Shown here one piece after another: positions 35,043 to 48,445 of a stretch of DNA of 64,000 nt. The first letter of the stretch is position 1, and every line of letters starts with the position of its first letter. A program made the translations under genes and the position numbers. The stretch spans positions 556,308 to 620,307 of the forward strand of contig VWZS01005960.1 in NCBI GenBank assembly GCA_013397075.1, in the 5' to 3' direction. The notes beneath the pieces were generated by a model. It worked only from the letters and a program-made list of their open reading frames with translations, made no database searches and was not told the origin of the DNA. Source of the stretch: Rhabdornis inornatus. Taxonomy: Eukaryota; Chordata; Aves; Passeriformes; Rhabdornithidae.

Positions 35043-36880
35043 CAGGGAAAACTCAGCTGGAGTCACCCCTCACATCCAGACTGTGCCCCTGGGGGAGTCA
35101 CGTTTACCTTTCTTAATGAGACAGGAAAATATGTGGAGGGGTGTGACAGTGATACCAAGCGATCTCCAGCAACTGCATCAAGGGAAAATGCAGAGAGCTG
35201 CAGTGATCCAGTCCCATGTGGGGGTACCAATGCAGAACCAGGAGCCTGGACCCCCACCCTCCAAGAAACAGCCCAAAGCCAAGTGATGGGGTTCAGCTTG
35301 GGCACCTGGGGTGTGGATAAATCCCCTTCTTTTCCCAGTGGGCACAGATTATTAGCAAACTCCAAATAAAATAGAGGGTTGCACCATTTCTCATGCCGTT
35401 GCATTGTGTGCACCAGACCTGTGACAAACCTTTCTGAAGGGCAAAGCACCAAAGATTAGCTGTTCAAAGCAGCTTTAGGAATTAGGCATATCATGTGCTG
35501 GGAGTTTTTAATTGAAACACATCACATGCTGATGCTGCTGGACAGCTGCTGCCTGTCTGTGATTTATGGAAACCATGAAAGAATTTAAACAAATATTTTT
35601 GGGAAAGGTGATTTAGGATGAAGGTTTTGAATTTGGGGGGCAAGGGGGTTAGAAGGGCAATCCAGTTTAGAAGAGGGTTTGATCGACCTTTGGTATCATA
35701 TTGGGTTTTTTGCTGACCCAGGGTCAGGCAGACAATTATAGTGAACTTTACATACTTTTTTTTTTTGCAAAGCTTCCTATAAAGACCTTTCATTTTTTTT
35801 TTTCTAATTGCTCATGAACCAGCAGGCTTCATTTCTATATTTTTGGTGCCCCAGTCCTAAAAAATGTTCAGTGATTTATCTGTGTGAATCAATAGAAGTG
35901 ATAAATCAGACCAGTCCTTTCTATCTCTCACATGTGGGTGGGACTATATTTTATTATATCTATCTGGTAATTTAAGTAATATTTGTTGAGCTATTTATGT
36001 ATAAGATTCAGAATTACAGAACAAAACTTTTCCATTAAGTTTTTTACCTTGGTGAAAAAAAAATCACCTGCAATGAATTTTCACGTATTTCATTTGGGGC
36101 AAACGATTTCATTGTTCACATAAACTGGATTTTTTTTTTAATGCCATGAAACATATTTTATTTTTTTAAAACCTTCCCTGTTCCTGAAGTATTCCCAGTG
36201 GTGCTGTTGCAGATGTTCACTAGCATGGCTGGCAGATGGAGAGATGTCATCAGTAATGTGGCACTTTTACACTCCAGGAGTGGGTGTCCTTTGATGAATT
36301 TCAGTTCAACTGAGAGGGCAGCTCTGCAGGGACCACACACAAAAGCCTCAGAGCTTTCACCAGCAAGAACTCAGTAGAAAAATAACCCGCCAACATTGCT
36401 CCTTCACTGAAATAGTATTAGGGGAGCTCTGAATGCCAAGGTGAATTGGGTTCTTCATTCAATGACTTGGCAAGAAAAAAGGGGATTACAGGGATATGAA
36501 TGACAGGCACAGTAATAAGGAACTCAGTTATGTGGAGCATGTGACAGCTCAGACAACTCCATCAGAGATGAAAAAATATTTTAACTAATGAAAAACCTGG
36601 CTATCTCTAGCAGAGTTTAGAGGTGGTTGCCACAAAATCATTATCAACAGCAAACACCAGCAGTAAAACAATCCTGAGGGCTTCTAGAGCAAGCAGCTTT
36701 TGCTCTTTGGTCCTATGATTGCTGTTGCTTTCAACCAGAACTGTACTAAAAGCACAAATTACCAAAGGAGATCTGTTTTAATGCTTGAGAAAGACAAGGA
36801 GCAGGAGGCCACCCACATCTGGACACACAGGCTATGTCACTGTGCTGCTCTGAACCCCACAGCAGAGACCTGGCAGATTA
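35043..36880. other. Gene-free stretch
   Basis: Unique sequence with short T-tracts near 35,755 and 36,130. Nothing gene-like. Confidence 0.55.
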
Positions 36881-37243
36881 CAGAATCACAGAATGGTTTG
36901 GGCTGGAAGGGACCTTAAAGATCCCCTCATTCCAGCCCCACTGCCAGGGGCAGGGCCCTTCCACTATCCCAGGTTGCTCAGAGCCCCATCCAGCCTGGCC
37001 TTGGACACTTCCAAGGATGGGGCAGCCACAGCTTTTCTGGACAACCTGTGCCAGGCCCTCACCACCCTCACAGGGAACAATTTCTTCCCAATATCCAACC
37101 TAACCCTGCTCTGTGTCAGTGTGAAGCCATTGCCCCTTGTCCTGTCACTCCAGGACCTTGTCAAGAGTCTCTCTCCATCCTTGCTGTGGCTCCCTTCAGG
37201 CACTGGAAGGCCACAATGAGGTCACCCCAAAACCTTCTATTCC
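36881..37243 (-). mobile_element. CR1 LINE 3' fragment
   Basis: A well-preserved copy from CAGAATCACAGAATGGTTTGGG to GGTCACCCCAAAACC, very like those at 1.5 kb and 48.5 kb. Confidence 0.92.
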
Positions 37244-37257
37244 CCAGGGAGAAAAAA

Positions 37258-37301
37258 AAGATCTTTAAGGTCCCTTCCAACCCAAACCATTCTGTGATTC
37301 T
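37258..37301 (+). mobile_element. CR1 3' end, inverted relative to its neighbour
   Basis: AAGATCTTTAAGGTCCCTTCC and AACCCAAACCATTCTGTGATTC are the plus-strand CR1 terminus. It abuts the minus-strand copy ending at 37,243. Confidence 0.85.
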
Positions 37302-40300
37302 CCATTCCCTTCTTCAGCAGAATACACCTTCAAGTGATATCACCAACCTGCTCAAATCAACAAAATACCAAATAATAGCAGGAATTTCAAGTTGGGTCAA
37401 AGAGTATCTAACCTCTTAAGGCACCACAACCTTAGCTACCAGCACACTCTTAAAGATTTGATGTGGCCAGATACCTTCTCAAACTTGCACACACCTGGCT
37501 CTTGGAACTCCTGAATGGCAACAAATTCACTTTCTGTGCAATTCAAGTTGATCAAGCTGTGCAAGTGTTTGGTGCATGCAGATGTTCAGATATAGTGTTT
37601 TATATGCAAATAACAAAAATTACTGGTAACTTACGTATGGAACTGACTTCAAAGAGAGGTAAATATCAGAGCTGAGGATGCCACAGAACAGGAAGGAAGG
37701 TGACAAACCCACAAATCTCTTACTCAGCTCATATCTACATCTGCACTCTTGCTAAACAAGCTGCTTATGGAATAACACATTTATGAGCCAGTAGAAGTTC
37801 AAGGATTGTATTGTCAGCACTTCCAGCAGATGAAGCACTACCTTGCTCCTTGGCAAGAGTGTGCCCCAGAGCAAGCTCTGAACTCCTGAAATGGTATCTT
37901 TGTGAATATATTGCCAAGGGAGGTTTGTGTCATCCCCCCTAATTCATGCTTTTTAACAACCACCTCAGCTCTCAATTGCTCTCAACAGAAATAAATGACA
38001 GCTGGTTTTATGAGTACTCTCTCAACAATGGGGAACACAATAATAGATGTCTTTACAGCAATGGAATTTCCCAAAGAATAATAATTGAATGGCTGAGTTA
38101 GTTTTGCTAATATGCAATTACCAGCTTATATATGTTTCTAGGAATTATGGTGGTTTCAGGTGACAATCAGCTATCACTAAAACACTCTGAAAACCTCACC
38201 AAACTTTCCAGTACATCTGGGTCTAGTCCACAAAGCTCTTGTGCATGAAAAAATCCAAACTCACATTGATTTAGAGCAAAAAGAAGCCCTTAAGAGGCAC
38301 AGTGAAGCAGTTGAAGATGCTTCTGGCACAGGGATTCTGTTTCTTGATTGCCTCCCTTATGCACCATGCAACCAATTGCACAGACCTTGAAAGGTTTGGA
38401 AGAAATTACAGGAAGGGATTTTTGGCAGAGGTACTGAGCAGCCTGTCTCTGTGCATGGGACTGGGAGATTGCACCAACTCTTGTGTAAATGACAGTCTTC
38501 AACCCCAGTATTTCAATTTTACCAGCATAGATTTTTCAGTTTAATTAATACATGGGGGTCTCAGAAAAGCCATGCAGCCTCTCCTTCCCAGAGCTGTAAA
38601 GGAGAAGGAAACCTTGTCTGTCCCACAGGAGTGTGGTGAAGGTGACCTGCAGTGAGTGGAGAGCCAAATCTGCCATGTTCCACCCATCTGGGTGCAAACT
38701 AGGGTACTTCTGGCTCTGGGGCTGCTGTCTTTGTGACCTTAGGCCAGTAATTTAAAGTGTGACCCATCTAGCAAAAGCCCTAAATTTAGGTGTCTACACC
38801 TAATGAACTTCTGCAAGGCTTAAGGGCGTTCTAAGGGCTGATCCAGCTGTCCACACAGAGGAATGTGCTGACATTCAGGGTGCCCCAAGGTATGTCACCT
38901 GAGCTCCCACTGTTCTGGCAGGCAAAGGATTCCTGCAAGTTCTGTGCCATATCTGTGAGATCCACGTGGATATCAGAGCTATCTTAAGGCATCTCCAGTG
39001 GCCCTGGGCACCTACCTATGTACAGGCATCTGAACTGAGTCCTCTTTGCTTCTAGACCCACTTTTTGTCAGTCTTGCCTACTTACTTGATCAGTTCTTTG
39101 AGACAAGAACCTTCTCTTGTGATGTGCTTTTGCGAACAAGCATCAGTCTTGGCTGTGGGAGCCTGAAACAGCCCTGTCTCCAAAAATGCATTCCCAAGTA
39201 ACTCCTATGCCTAGAGAACTCACAAGCCTTTGACTTTCATCTCAAAATCTGCTGTCTTTAAAGCATGTCTTGAATCAGTGTTACTTCAAAGTTGCACTGT
39301 AACTGGCAAGGAGAAGGGACTTAATGCTAATCCCAAGCATTATCCAAAAACCTCCCAGAATGAGTTTAAAATTATGTATTGATCAATTGGGTAATAACAA
39401 CCTCTTACAAAAAAACCCCAAAAACAAACAAACCAAAAACCAAACCATAGGAATCATGGTAGCAAAAAGGTTTTAATGCCAAGATCTTGGCATAAAAGGA
39501 GTGAGAAGCCAAAAGAAAGAGAAGGTGACGAGCCTTCATTTATACATCCAAGGGATGTCAGGAATATTGTTCTAGTCCTAGAGCTCTACAAAGAACACAG
39601 AACAAACCTGATTGTCCAAGGGCTCCAATAGAAGCAGCCTGTGGGTCTCCAAACCCAGACCTCATGGCATTTCCAACATGCTGGAGCCATGGGTAGAGCA
39701 CAGATTTAATTCCTGCTATAATTAGTGCAGTACCCATGTAATGAGAGTGCAGTGCTGATGAGTGCTGTCTCTTGTTTCCCATCAGAAATCAAGGGAATAC
39801 AGAATCTCCATATACCTGTCTCTCGGTAATATTTGAATGTTTCAGTGCTTCTGAGAACTTTCCTCTTCCATTTCACTCCCACACAAAGCCACCAACAGCA
39901 CTGAGCTGAGAAATTAACTCTGACCAGCTGTTCCTATCAAAGGGAGAGCACATAATAGAACTTGCCACTGAACATCCACTGCCATTGGAGAAGAGATTAT
40001 TTTTCCTTTTTTTTTTGTTTTTCTCCTCTAGTTTCTGATATTCCTCTGCTATGTGCACTCAGCTGATCAAACATGCCAGTCATACCAGATGCTACTTCAG
40101 AAGCTGAAGAGAGACATTAAATGGTGCACAAATGTTGTACAGGCCACCTGCAAATATCTGGGGTTCACACTATAGGGAAGAGGATGCTCTTGTAATTGAA
40201 ATGCTGCTGTTGAAAGAAAACGGTGTGCCTTCTGTTCTTAAAATCAGATGCTCTGAATTACCACACCAATATCTGTCAGCTTCATGGGGATATTCTGGAA

Positions 40301-41218
40301 GTCTAAGCCAACTCTTCCTTTTTTTTTTGTGTGTGTGTGTGTGTTTTTGTTTTTGTTTGCCTAGCAGATACCCATATCATTCTCCCTCTGTAAAGATATG
40401 TCCACCAAGTTAAACTTACCTGGATTCCTCTGTGATGGTACCGTGCTTTCATCCCTTTCTGTCCCTGCCCTACACCTGGAGAAACCTCCCCACAGAAATT
40501 AGTATGGCTCCTTTCCAGCATCAAACCTTTCACCCTGATTATGCCTGCAAATCACTGACATGTGGTGGTCAACCAGCCCATGATGTATCCCCAGCTCTTT
40601 CCACTTCACCTTTTATTCCCATTTTGCCTGCTCCTGCCATTCTCCTGCCTGTGCCTGCAAAGCAGTGGATCGTGTCTAACATGCAGATTGCAGGCTCTGC
40701 AGAGTCTGATTCCCTGTGCAGTGACTACCAAAGTATTTATGGCAGCAATAAAAATTGAGGATGCAAAATCCTCTTTCCTCCTCTAATGATCTGGTACATC
40801 TGCTCCCAGTGATCTGGAAGCCAAATAGAGCAGATATTTATAGGAGCCAGAAAATGAGCAGTTCGACTTTCCAACTTCCAGTGGTGGATTTTGGAGCCAA
40901 TAGGCAGCACAGAGTGTTCTGATCTCTGTCCTCTAAAGCAATTACTGTGTGGAGAACAGCAGACACCTTCCTGAAATTGCCTTATATTTACAATAGCAAA
41001 AAAGACTCAGTTTTTCCATGGTCCATCCTGAATCTCTATCTATGTGTGAAATAGAAGATTTCACCTTGAGTTAAAGTAACTCATGACAAAAAACAGTGAC
41101 ATGAAGTCTTTACTGAGGCAACAAACTCCTCCACACATCAAAAAATGGCAACATCTCAACTGGGCAGGACTTTGTTTGGATTTTATATATTGCTCTCAAA
41201 GTGATGAACACTTTGTTC
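37302..41218. other. Gene-free stretch
   Basis: Mostly unique. A block near 38,750-39,060 contains the imperfect palindrome TTAGGTGTCTACACCTAA and may be an old unclassified repeat. No exons recognised. Confidence 0.45.
40319..40360. repeat. T-tract plus (GT)n and TTTTG units
   Basis: A short T run leads into eight GT units and then TTTTTG repeats. Simple sequence with no gene nearby. Confidence 0.85.
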
Positions 41219-41351
41219 AAGTCCTCAAGGCCAGGTTTTGCTCAGGGGCTCTCAGCAACCTGGTCTAGTGGAAGCTGTCCCTGCCCAAGGCAGGGGGTGG
41301 CACTGGATGATCTTTAAGGTCCCTTCCAACTCAAACCATTTTGAGATTCTC
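41219..41351 (+). mobile_element. CR1 LINE 3' end
   Basis: Contains CAGCAACCTGGTCTAGTGGAAG, TGTCCCTGCCCAAGGCAGGG and ATCTTTAAGGTCCCTTCCAA. Confidence 0.9.
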
Positions 41352-43205
41352 TGAAAACAGCATGGATGATTCACTGGAGAAAAACTGCCATTCTCCCTCC
41401 ATTTATTGCAGAAAAAGAATGTGGTTGGGACTCCTCCAGTTCAGATTCCTTGGGCCTGTGGTGAATCAGTCAATAATGGAAGGGCCATACACAGTCAAAC
41501 AGCTGCAGAGCTGCATCATAAAAGTGGCATGACTCCTTTGCAACTCCCCGAGGCGTTATGAGGTTTAATTACTGTTTTATTCTTAGGGATCCTTACAGAA
41601 AGGCCATCTGTTCATGGCAAGAACTGTTAATATCATTGCTGCTGCTGGCAAGTACAGTCCTGGTAAAGGTGGCAATAAATGAGCCAGAGTAACATGCAGG
41701 AATTCCTTCTCCTGTTTTCCATTTCCCTGTAACTGCATTACATACTAGGGAAAGTTAACCTGGCCTACAGGGACAGGTCTTGTCATAATTCCAGGCTACA
41801 GGCCAAATCCTGAGGGATGATGTGGGCTAGCTCAATGTACTTCAATAGACTTCATCCTTCCTTCTTATCTTGACTAATGTGAGAAGTTTGGAACTGACCA
41901 ATTTGGGATTGTACACGCTGCTTCAGTTTGTGGGTTCATCCTTGCTGCCCTGCAGTGCTTTGAGACACAATCTTCTACACACCAGTGTGGGAAAAACACA
42001 ATGATAGAGTATTCTTGTAGCTGGAAGGCAACAAACCACCCCTCTAAGAGGAAAACACTGATCTTTGCCATGGGAGGCACGATGGAGTACAGAGCAGGCA
42101 CTGACCTTGGAAAGAAACCCTGATTCTCAGTATGCAGGTCACATACCCCTGTCTCATCTGTTTGTTAGAAAAATTGAGGGTGTACAATTGGTCTTCATCT
42201 GTCTTACAGCAGATGAAGGAAGTCTTTTAATGACTTTCTGTCAGGAGGAGATTTAGGCAATTAAAATATTATATGACTCTGTAGCTAGCAAGGCCCAAAC
42301 TAATGATATAAAGAAAGCAGATAGAAAAAAAAAGAGTCTCCTTTAGCAAAAAAATGTCTACATGGCTCATGGGCTTCCTTAAGACTACAGAGATTGTGCA
42401 CTGAAATTAGGATAATTTGCTGAGCCCCGGGCTGATAGTTCCATCTCTGTGCTAAGTAGGTAAGGAAGAAGATTTAAAGGGAGATTTGGAGCAAAAGCAT
42501 CTCCAAAGGCATGCATTTAGGACTCTGCTGTGTCTCAGCACAGGCACAAACCAGGCTGGTTTGTGCAGTGCCAGAATTGCCCTTCACACAATTCACCAAG
42601 AGATCCCTCCCATCTGCTTACAGAAGTATTCACTTCAGGATTTCATGGCCTCACCTGCCCAGTCCCTTCCCCAGGAGCAATGTCTGAGCCAAAAACCAGC
42701 TGCCACCAGTAAGAGGTGATGAGAGAAGGGCCTCCTGTCACATCTGAGAGCTCACAGTGGCATCCTGGGGAGCTGGTGACACTCCGTCAGTACTGTGGGA
42801 GAGGTGCAGCAAGGTTTCCACCCCATGAATGGCTCATAAAGAGGAAATTCTCATAAAGAGGACAGACCAGCTGTGGTCCTCAGTTAATAGAAAAACTCCC
42901 TCCTCAGCACTATCAGGAAATCACTTCTGTTGGGGGCCTTATACCTCAGTTAAATGGATTATCAGAGACATCCTGTAGATCCCAGGCAAATATTCATTCT
43001 CTCTGACCTACCTGGAAATCAACCATAGATGCCAGACCTCAGCTGTGGACTAGGGACTTATGCCAGTTATTTTATTATCTGATTTTGGGTTTTTTTGCCA
43101 TGTAGCCATGAGTCTTTAGCCATGTCTCAGGCACCACAGTCTCTTCTTCTATACTTGGGAACACTTAACAGCTGCAAGAAATCTGTTTAAAAAGTTGATT
43201 TAGCA
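41352..43205. other. Gene-free stretch
   Basis: No recognised exon, RNA gene or repeat. Confidence 0.55.
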
Positions 43206-43540
43206 ATAGAATCATAGACTCTCTTGGATTCTAGTATCATTGGGTCCAGCTCCTGGCCCTGCCCAGACACCCCAACAATCCCACCCTGTGCATCCCTGAG
43301 AGCATTATCCAAACGCCCCTGGAGCTCTGGCAGCCTTGGAGCTGTGACCATTCCCTGGGGAGCCTGTACAGTGCCCAACACCCTCTGGGGGAAGAAACTT
43401 TCCCTGATACCCAGTCTGACCCTCCCCTGACCCAGCTCCAGCCATTCCCTGGGTCCTGTCCCTGGTCACACAGAGATCAGAGCTGTCCCTCTTCCTCCTC
43501 TCCTGAGGAAGCTGCAGAACTGCTATGAGCTCTCAATCAG
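43206..43540 (-). mobile_element. CR1 LINE fragment, second subfamily
   Basis: Words such as CCCAGACACCCCAACAATCC, TGACCATTCCCTGGGGAGCC and CACCCTCTGGGGGAAGAAAC match, in reverse complement, the copy at 59.3-59.76 kb. Confidence 0.88.
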
Positions 43541-43685
43541 GATGGCCTGCACCTGGACTATTGTGCTGGATGGAAGATTTTTTTTTTCCACTGTGGATCA
43601 TGAGAGGGAATTTTTGAGAGATGTTGGCACTATTTGTACCAAAATGGTCCAACTCACACATCCCCTGGACAGGACTGACAAGTGT

Positions 43686-43780
43686 AAATCATAGAATGGC
43701 CTGGGTTGGAAGGGAGCTTAAAGATCACTCAGTTCCAACACCCCTGCCATAAGTAGGGACACCTTCCACTAGACCAGGTC
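43686..43780 (-). mobile_element. CR1 3' end
   Basis: AATCATAGAATGGCCTGGG, GGAAGGGAGCTTAAAGATC and GGGACACCTTCCACTAGACC. Confidence 0.88.
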
Positions 43781-46700
43781 CCTTCCACAGACCTAAGAGA
43801 GGGCCTAAAGACACTTTTGCCCAAGATGATGCATCTTAAAGAAATGCATTCACTTCTAAATGTGATGTTCTGATTTGAATTTTACCCTCTTCTGACATCA
43901 CTTCTTCCATGGTCTTTGTTTACACAGAGATTTTGATGACCTTAAGCTTTCCTCCACAGCTCTTTAGTCCCCAGATATACAGCATTCCATTTGACCTCTT
44001 TTGAAGTCTTTCAAATTTGCCTGCCTGTCCACCAAAATATAGTAACCAGTGACCAAACCCCCCAAAAAACATTGTTTTCCAATAAAAAACACCTAAGGGG
44101 GGTATTCCCTTAAAAATGTGGTAAAATGCTGAGATTTTTGAGAAGTATAAGTTTGCATCATATTTGTCTCAAAAATTAAGAGTTTGAGAGTATTATTAGT
44201 AATCTTAGTGAAAAATTATCATTAAAAAAACCAAAACAAAATAAAAAACCCCAGAAAACCAAAACCAAATCACCAAACAACCCTGTGGGAATTGCTTAGT
44301 CACTGCCTTGTACTTTGTGCAAAATAAATAAATTTGTGCTGAGTAAATCAAATGTTAAATGCTGTGAGATCAGCCCTGGCAGGAGGATATGCTCCTTTTG
44401 CAAGGGCTGAAAGGAGAATGCTCCTGGACAACTCTCACCTGAATTTGTCAGGAAGGTGATAGCAACCAGGCTTTGAGATGGACTGGCAGAGTCCTGTGCC
44501 CACACAGACCTGGCAGAAAAAGGGATGTAAGGCTGGAGCCTCAGTGTGGTGTGGCATTTGGCTACTGCAATTAATTGAACAAGACTAGGGCTATGCACCG
44601 TGTGCTTTTCTCTTTTTTAAACCTGGTTAATCTTCTCTTTTTTTTTTTTTTTCCCAGATTAACAGAGAATTGTCACTGACATCTCTGACCTCTGCTGAAT
44701 TTCCATTTCCCCTCAGGTGAGCAAACTACAAGGCCAAATCTATAAACAGAAAGCATTATGTAATTTATTAAGACTGGAATTGAGTACCATCAGGAACTGT
44801 TACAGTTAGGATGGATCCTAAGCTAGATTTTTTTTTTTAAATTTCTACCACTAGAGGCCTGTAATGTGCAGCACATTTGGAAAAATCCACATTATGTCAG
44901 TGGCACAGGAGTACCACAAGTACAAATCTGCACCATGATTGTAAAGAAGTTCCTACATATTTAATTTCAGCTTCTGAAGACAACTTTCTGCCAATGGCAG
45001 AACAAGTTCAAATAGGCAACTTTTCAGCAGTTTAATAAGAGAAAACAATAAGCAAATAATTTAATATTTATAAACAAGAGCAACTTTCCCCAGCTCTCTT
45101 TAAAACCTGTGGAGTGATCTCTTGTATAACATTGCTTAGATTGGGATTTACTGAACACACACTCAGCCAGCTGTTTTCAAGGTAGGAGTAAATAGAAATT
45201 TAGGAATAAACATTCACATCTAGCCTGTTTATGCATTTGTTTTGACAATACAGCACATCTGACATCTTCAGTGCTGTTGGTAGTGTGGAAGAAGTACCTC
45301 ACCTATGAATGAAGGCTTAATGCTATTAGAGAAATATTTTTTATTCTAAAGTAGTCATAAGAGATGAGTATTTCCAAAACAATAGTGCTGTTTATGTCAT
45401 GTTGGGGAGATTGTTTTAGTTTGGTTATCTTTCATGTTGATTTGGCCATCTGACCTCTCTGCTTTTCTCTGATAGGCAAATTTTCTGCAGGTATAGAGAA
45501 AACTTTGCTGTCGATTTCAGAGTAACCCCTGAGATCTGTCTGTAAGTGAATTTCTGTGGGTAAAAGCAAGCTGAGCACTCAGACTGGTGGTTTTCCAGCC
45601 CAGTCCAAGTCTAATAGTTACTATCTTACAAGCTGGCCACAGGTCCATGGGCAGAGCCACTGACATTTCACAGTGCTCATTTCAGAGCTGCTGCTTTATC
45701 CTGAAGAGCACGTTTCTTCACAAGTCACTGCACACCTCTCACTGGAGATGTTTGCAGAGGAAGGCAAGAGATGGCAGCAGAAATTGCTTCCTGGGATAAG
45801 ATTCATCTCACCTAAGTTTACCCACCTGAAAGTTAGATGTCTTCAGCAAACCCACAGACCCTGGAGACAAACCAGTGTTATTGGGAGGTGAGTCACTGTG
45901 CCTGTCAGCTCTACCATGAATCACCAGTTAGCAGTGCCTTGGTTTTGTACTGACAGAATAAAGAGCCCAGAAGAACCCAGACAATTAACTGAGATTTTAT
46001 GCCTGAGTGTCATCATTCAAATAAGGGGAAATGTCCCTTTTGCTGTCCCCGGTGCTGGGTATCAATGGCACTGCTGGAAATATGCAGCTGTGAACTCTTT
46101 GCTGAGGGCCCTGTGAGGTAATTCCTCTGTGTGGGACATCAAGCAAGCAAAGTCGAGTGTAAAGAACTGCAGATACTTTGGTGCTGCCTCCCCCAGTGCT
46201 GTGAGTGCTGAGTGACTCCATAAGACATGAGGGAGTCAGACCTACCCAGAGCCCCAGCCAAGGATGTGACATCCACACAGGAGGTGCTGTGCTTTCCTGC
46301 CCTGACCTTCCCACACTAGGGCACTGCCACTGTCCTTCTCTGAGCCCAGAACTGGGGTCACTGCTGAGCCTGAGCACAGCAAGGCAGTGAAAAAGCAAAG
46401 GGAGGAGGCGTTTTGGAGGTGGAAACGCTTCCCTTGCCACCCAAGCCAAAGCTGAAGGTGACTCATCCTCCTCTGCACCCGCTCTCAAACAGCTCCTTCA
46501 TGTGCTGTTCTTCCCTTCCTTCCCCTTCCTCTCCCTCCCCGTAGAGGTGATCCAAAAAGTCCTTCTTTCCCCAGAAACTGATCATTTTTTTTGCTTGGTC
46601 ACTGGCATATCCAGCCCTGTTTTTTATGCATTGCTTCAGGCACTGCACGAGTCTTTAGGCATTGACTGCAGAACAGGGCAGCAAATCTGACACACTTGGT

Positions 46701-48106
46701 GGAATAAGCATTCCAAGTCAGGGGCTCAGCAGATCTAAACTGATGTGGCTCCAGAGAAAATATGACCCTCAGTCCTCCCTTTGTCTCTTGGGACAGCAAA
46801 GGCAAAAGGCCCCTGGTGAAGACTTTGAAAGCAGACTGCTTTAAACTGGGCACAGCTTTGCTGATTTTTCAAGCTGTGCTGCTTCTAATTCACACCAGCA
46901 TGGGAATGTTCGATAACAGCCTTATTGTGCCCAGCAAAACCCATCCTCCCACACACAGAAAGGAGGTGTTTGCTAAAATTAAACGTCATCTCGCTAGCAT
47001 TGTAACACGCTGAATTTTCCTGCTGAAATGTGGCATGTGGAAGAGCTGATAAACAAATCCTCCAGGCTGAGGCTTCAAACAGGAGAAGGCAGTAAAGCAG
47101 AATTATGCTGCCTCTCCCCAGCTGTAACTCTCTGGAGCAGAGACCATCTGAGCCTTGGTGTCCCTGGCACCTCGTCCTAACACATCAGAAGTGCCAGAGG
47201 ACTCAGTGACCCTGGGAAGCTGATCAGCCTCTCCCTCCAGGAAACTCTCACCATGGGCAGCCTGCATTCCCTTCCTGGGGTTGTTAAAGGATACACACAT
47301 CCCTGGAGTCATCAGGGAAGGCTTCCCTCCTCTCTTTCTCAAGGCTACATCAGTAAGCTGGTCTAAATATTTCAAAAAACTACCTGGGAAGTACAGAAGC
47401 ATCCATCTCATCCTAAAACAAGTCCTTCAGCCTGGCTGAGTCTGCTCTTCAGGCAAACAGCTTAGCTTTGCACACAGGAGACAGGCTGCCTCAGCTGGCC
47501 TGGGCAGGTGTGGCTGCTCTGGCATCTGGCATCAGGGGACTCCAGCTGAGGCTCAGGTCAGGCTTTTCTCCTGGCCCATGTGTTACACAGGACACCAGGG
47601 CCATACTGTTGCACTTGAAGCAGTCACTCAACTCCTGTAATTCATGAAAAGCAAAAATGAGCCTTCTAGCAACAGAGGCAAAAACCTCAGTGTGACTCCA
47701 TTGCAAATTGTTCTCCTCCCTCAAAAAACATGGAGAACCATCAGAAAAAAGGGAGGTGATAGCGATCCACCACCCAAATTTCATTTTCAGCACCAAGTCT
47801 CCAATGAGGAGCTTGCTTTAGCCCTTCTGGAAAGTCTTTCTCTTCTCATGCAAGACGGATATTCACACCAATATCCTTTAGACAAGCTCAAATCACCACA
47901 GAAATATATTCAGTATCACCTTCTCTGCTCCTGTTACACCTTCTTTGGGAGGGAAGGGGTTCCTCCTGTCCCACTACAAGCTTAAGCATTTGTGCTCTAG
48001 AAACTTCTCCTTGCTCCTCTGTCTCCACACACCAATAATTTAACATTGACTTTATGAGTGGCTTCTAAATTAGGATTTTAACACAGATGATGAAAACACC
48101 TGCACT
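43781..48106. other. Gene-free stretch
   Basis: Apart from an A-rich tract (44,222-44,280) and the exon-like island at 44.66 kb, I see nothing supportable. Confidence 0.5.
44658..44716 (+). other. Exon-like island with strong splice signals
   Basis: A T-tract ending TTCCCAG precedes 59 bases, then CCTCAG followed by the donor GTGAGC. One frame through it is open. No flanking exons were found, so it may be a lone exon of a non-coding transcript or coincidence. Confidence 0.2.
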
Positions 48107-48441
48107 CAGAATCACAGAATCCCAGGATGGGTCAGGTTGGAAGGGACCATGGTGGGTCAGTGGTGCCACCTCCCTGCTCCAGCAGGGCCATCCCAGAGCA
48201 CAGGGCATAGGATTGTGTCCAGAGGGGTCTGGAATATCCCCAGTGAGGAGACTCCACACCCTCTCTGGTCTCTGTTCAGTGCCCAGGCAGTGCCCAGGGA
48301 AGAAGTTGTGCCTCCTGTGCAGGTGGAACCCCCTGGGCTCAGTCCTTGCCCGTGGCTCTGGTGCCATTGCTGGGCCCCCTGGAGCAGAGCCTGGGCCCTG
48401 CTCGGAGCCCTCCCTGCACACAGGGACACCCAGGGCTGAGG
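48107..48441 (-). mobile_element. CR1 LINE fragment, third subfamily
   Basis: It starts CAGAATCACAGAATCCCAGG then GTTGGAAGGGACCATGGTGG, but its body (CCATCCCAGAGCACAGGGC, CAGGGAAGAAGTTGTGCCTCC) differs from the neighbouring copy. It is followed directly by another CR1. Confidence 0.8.
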
Positions 48442-48445
48442 TGTG

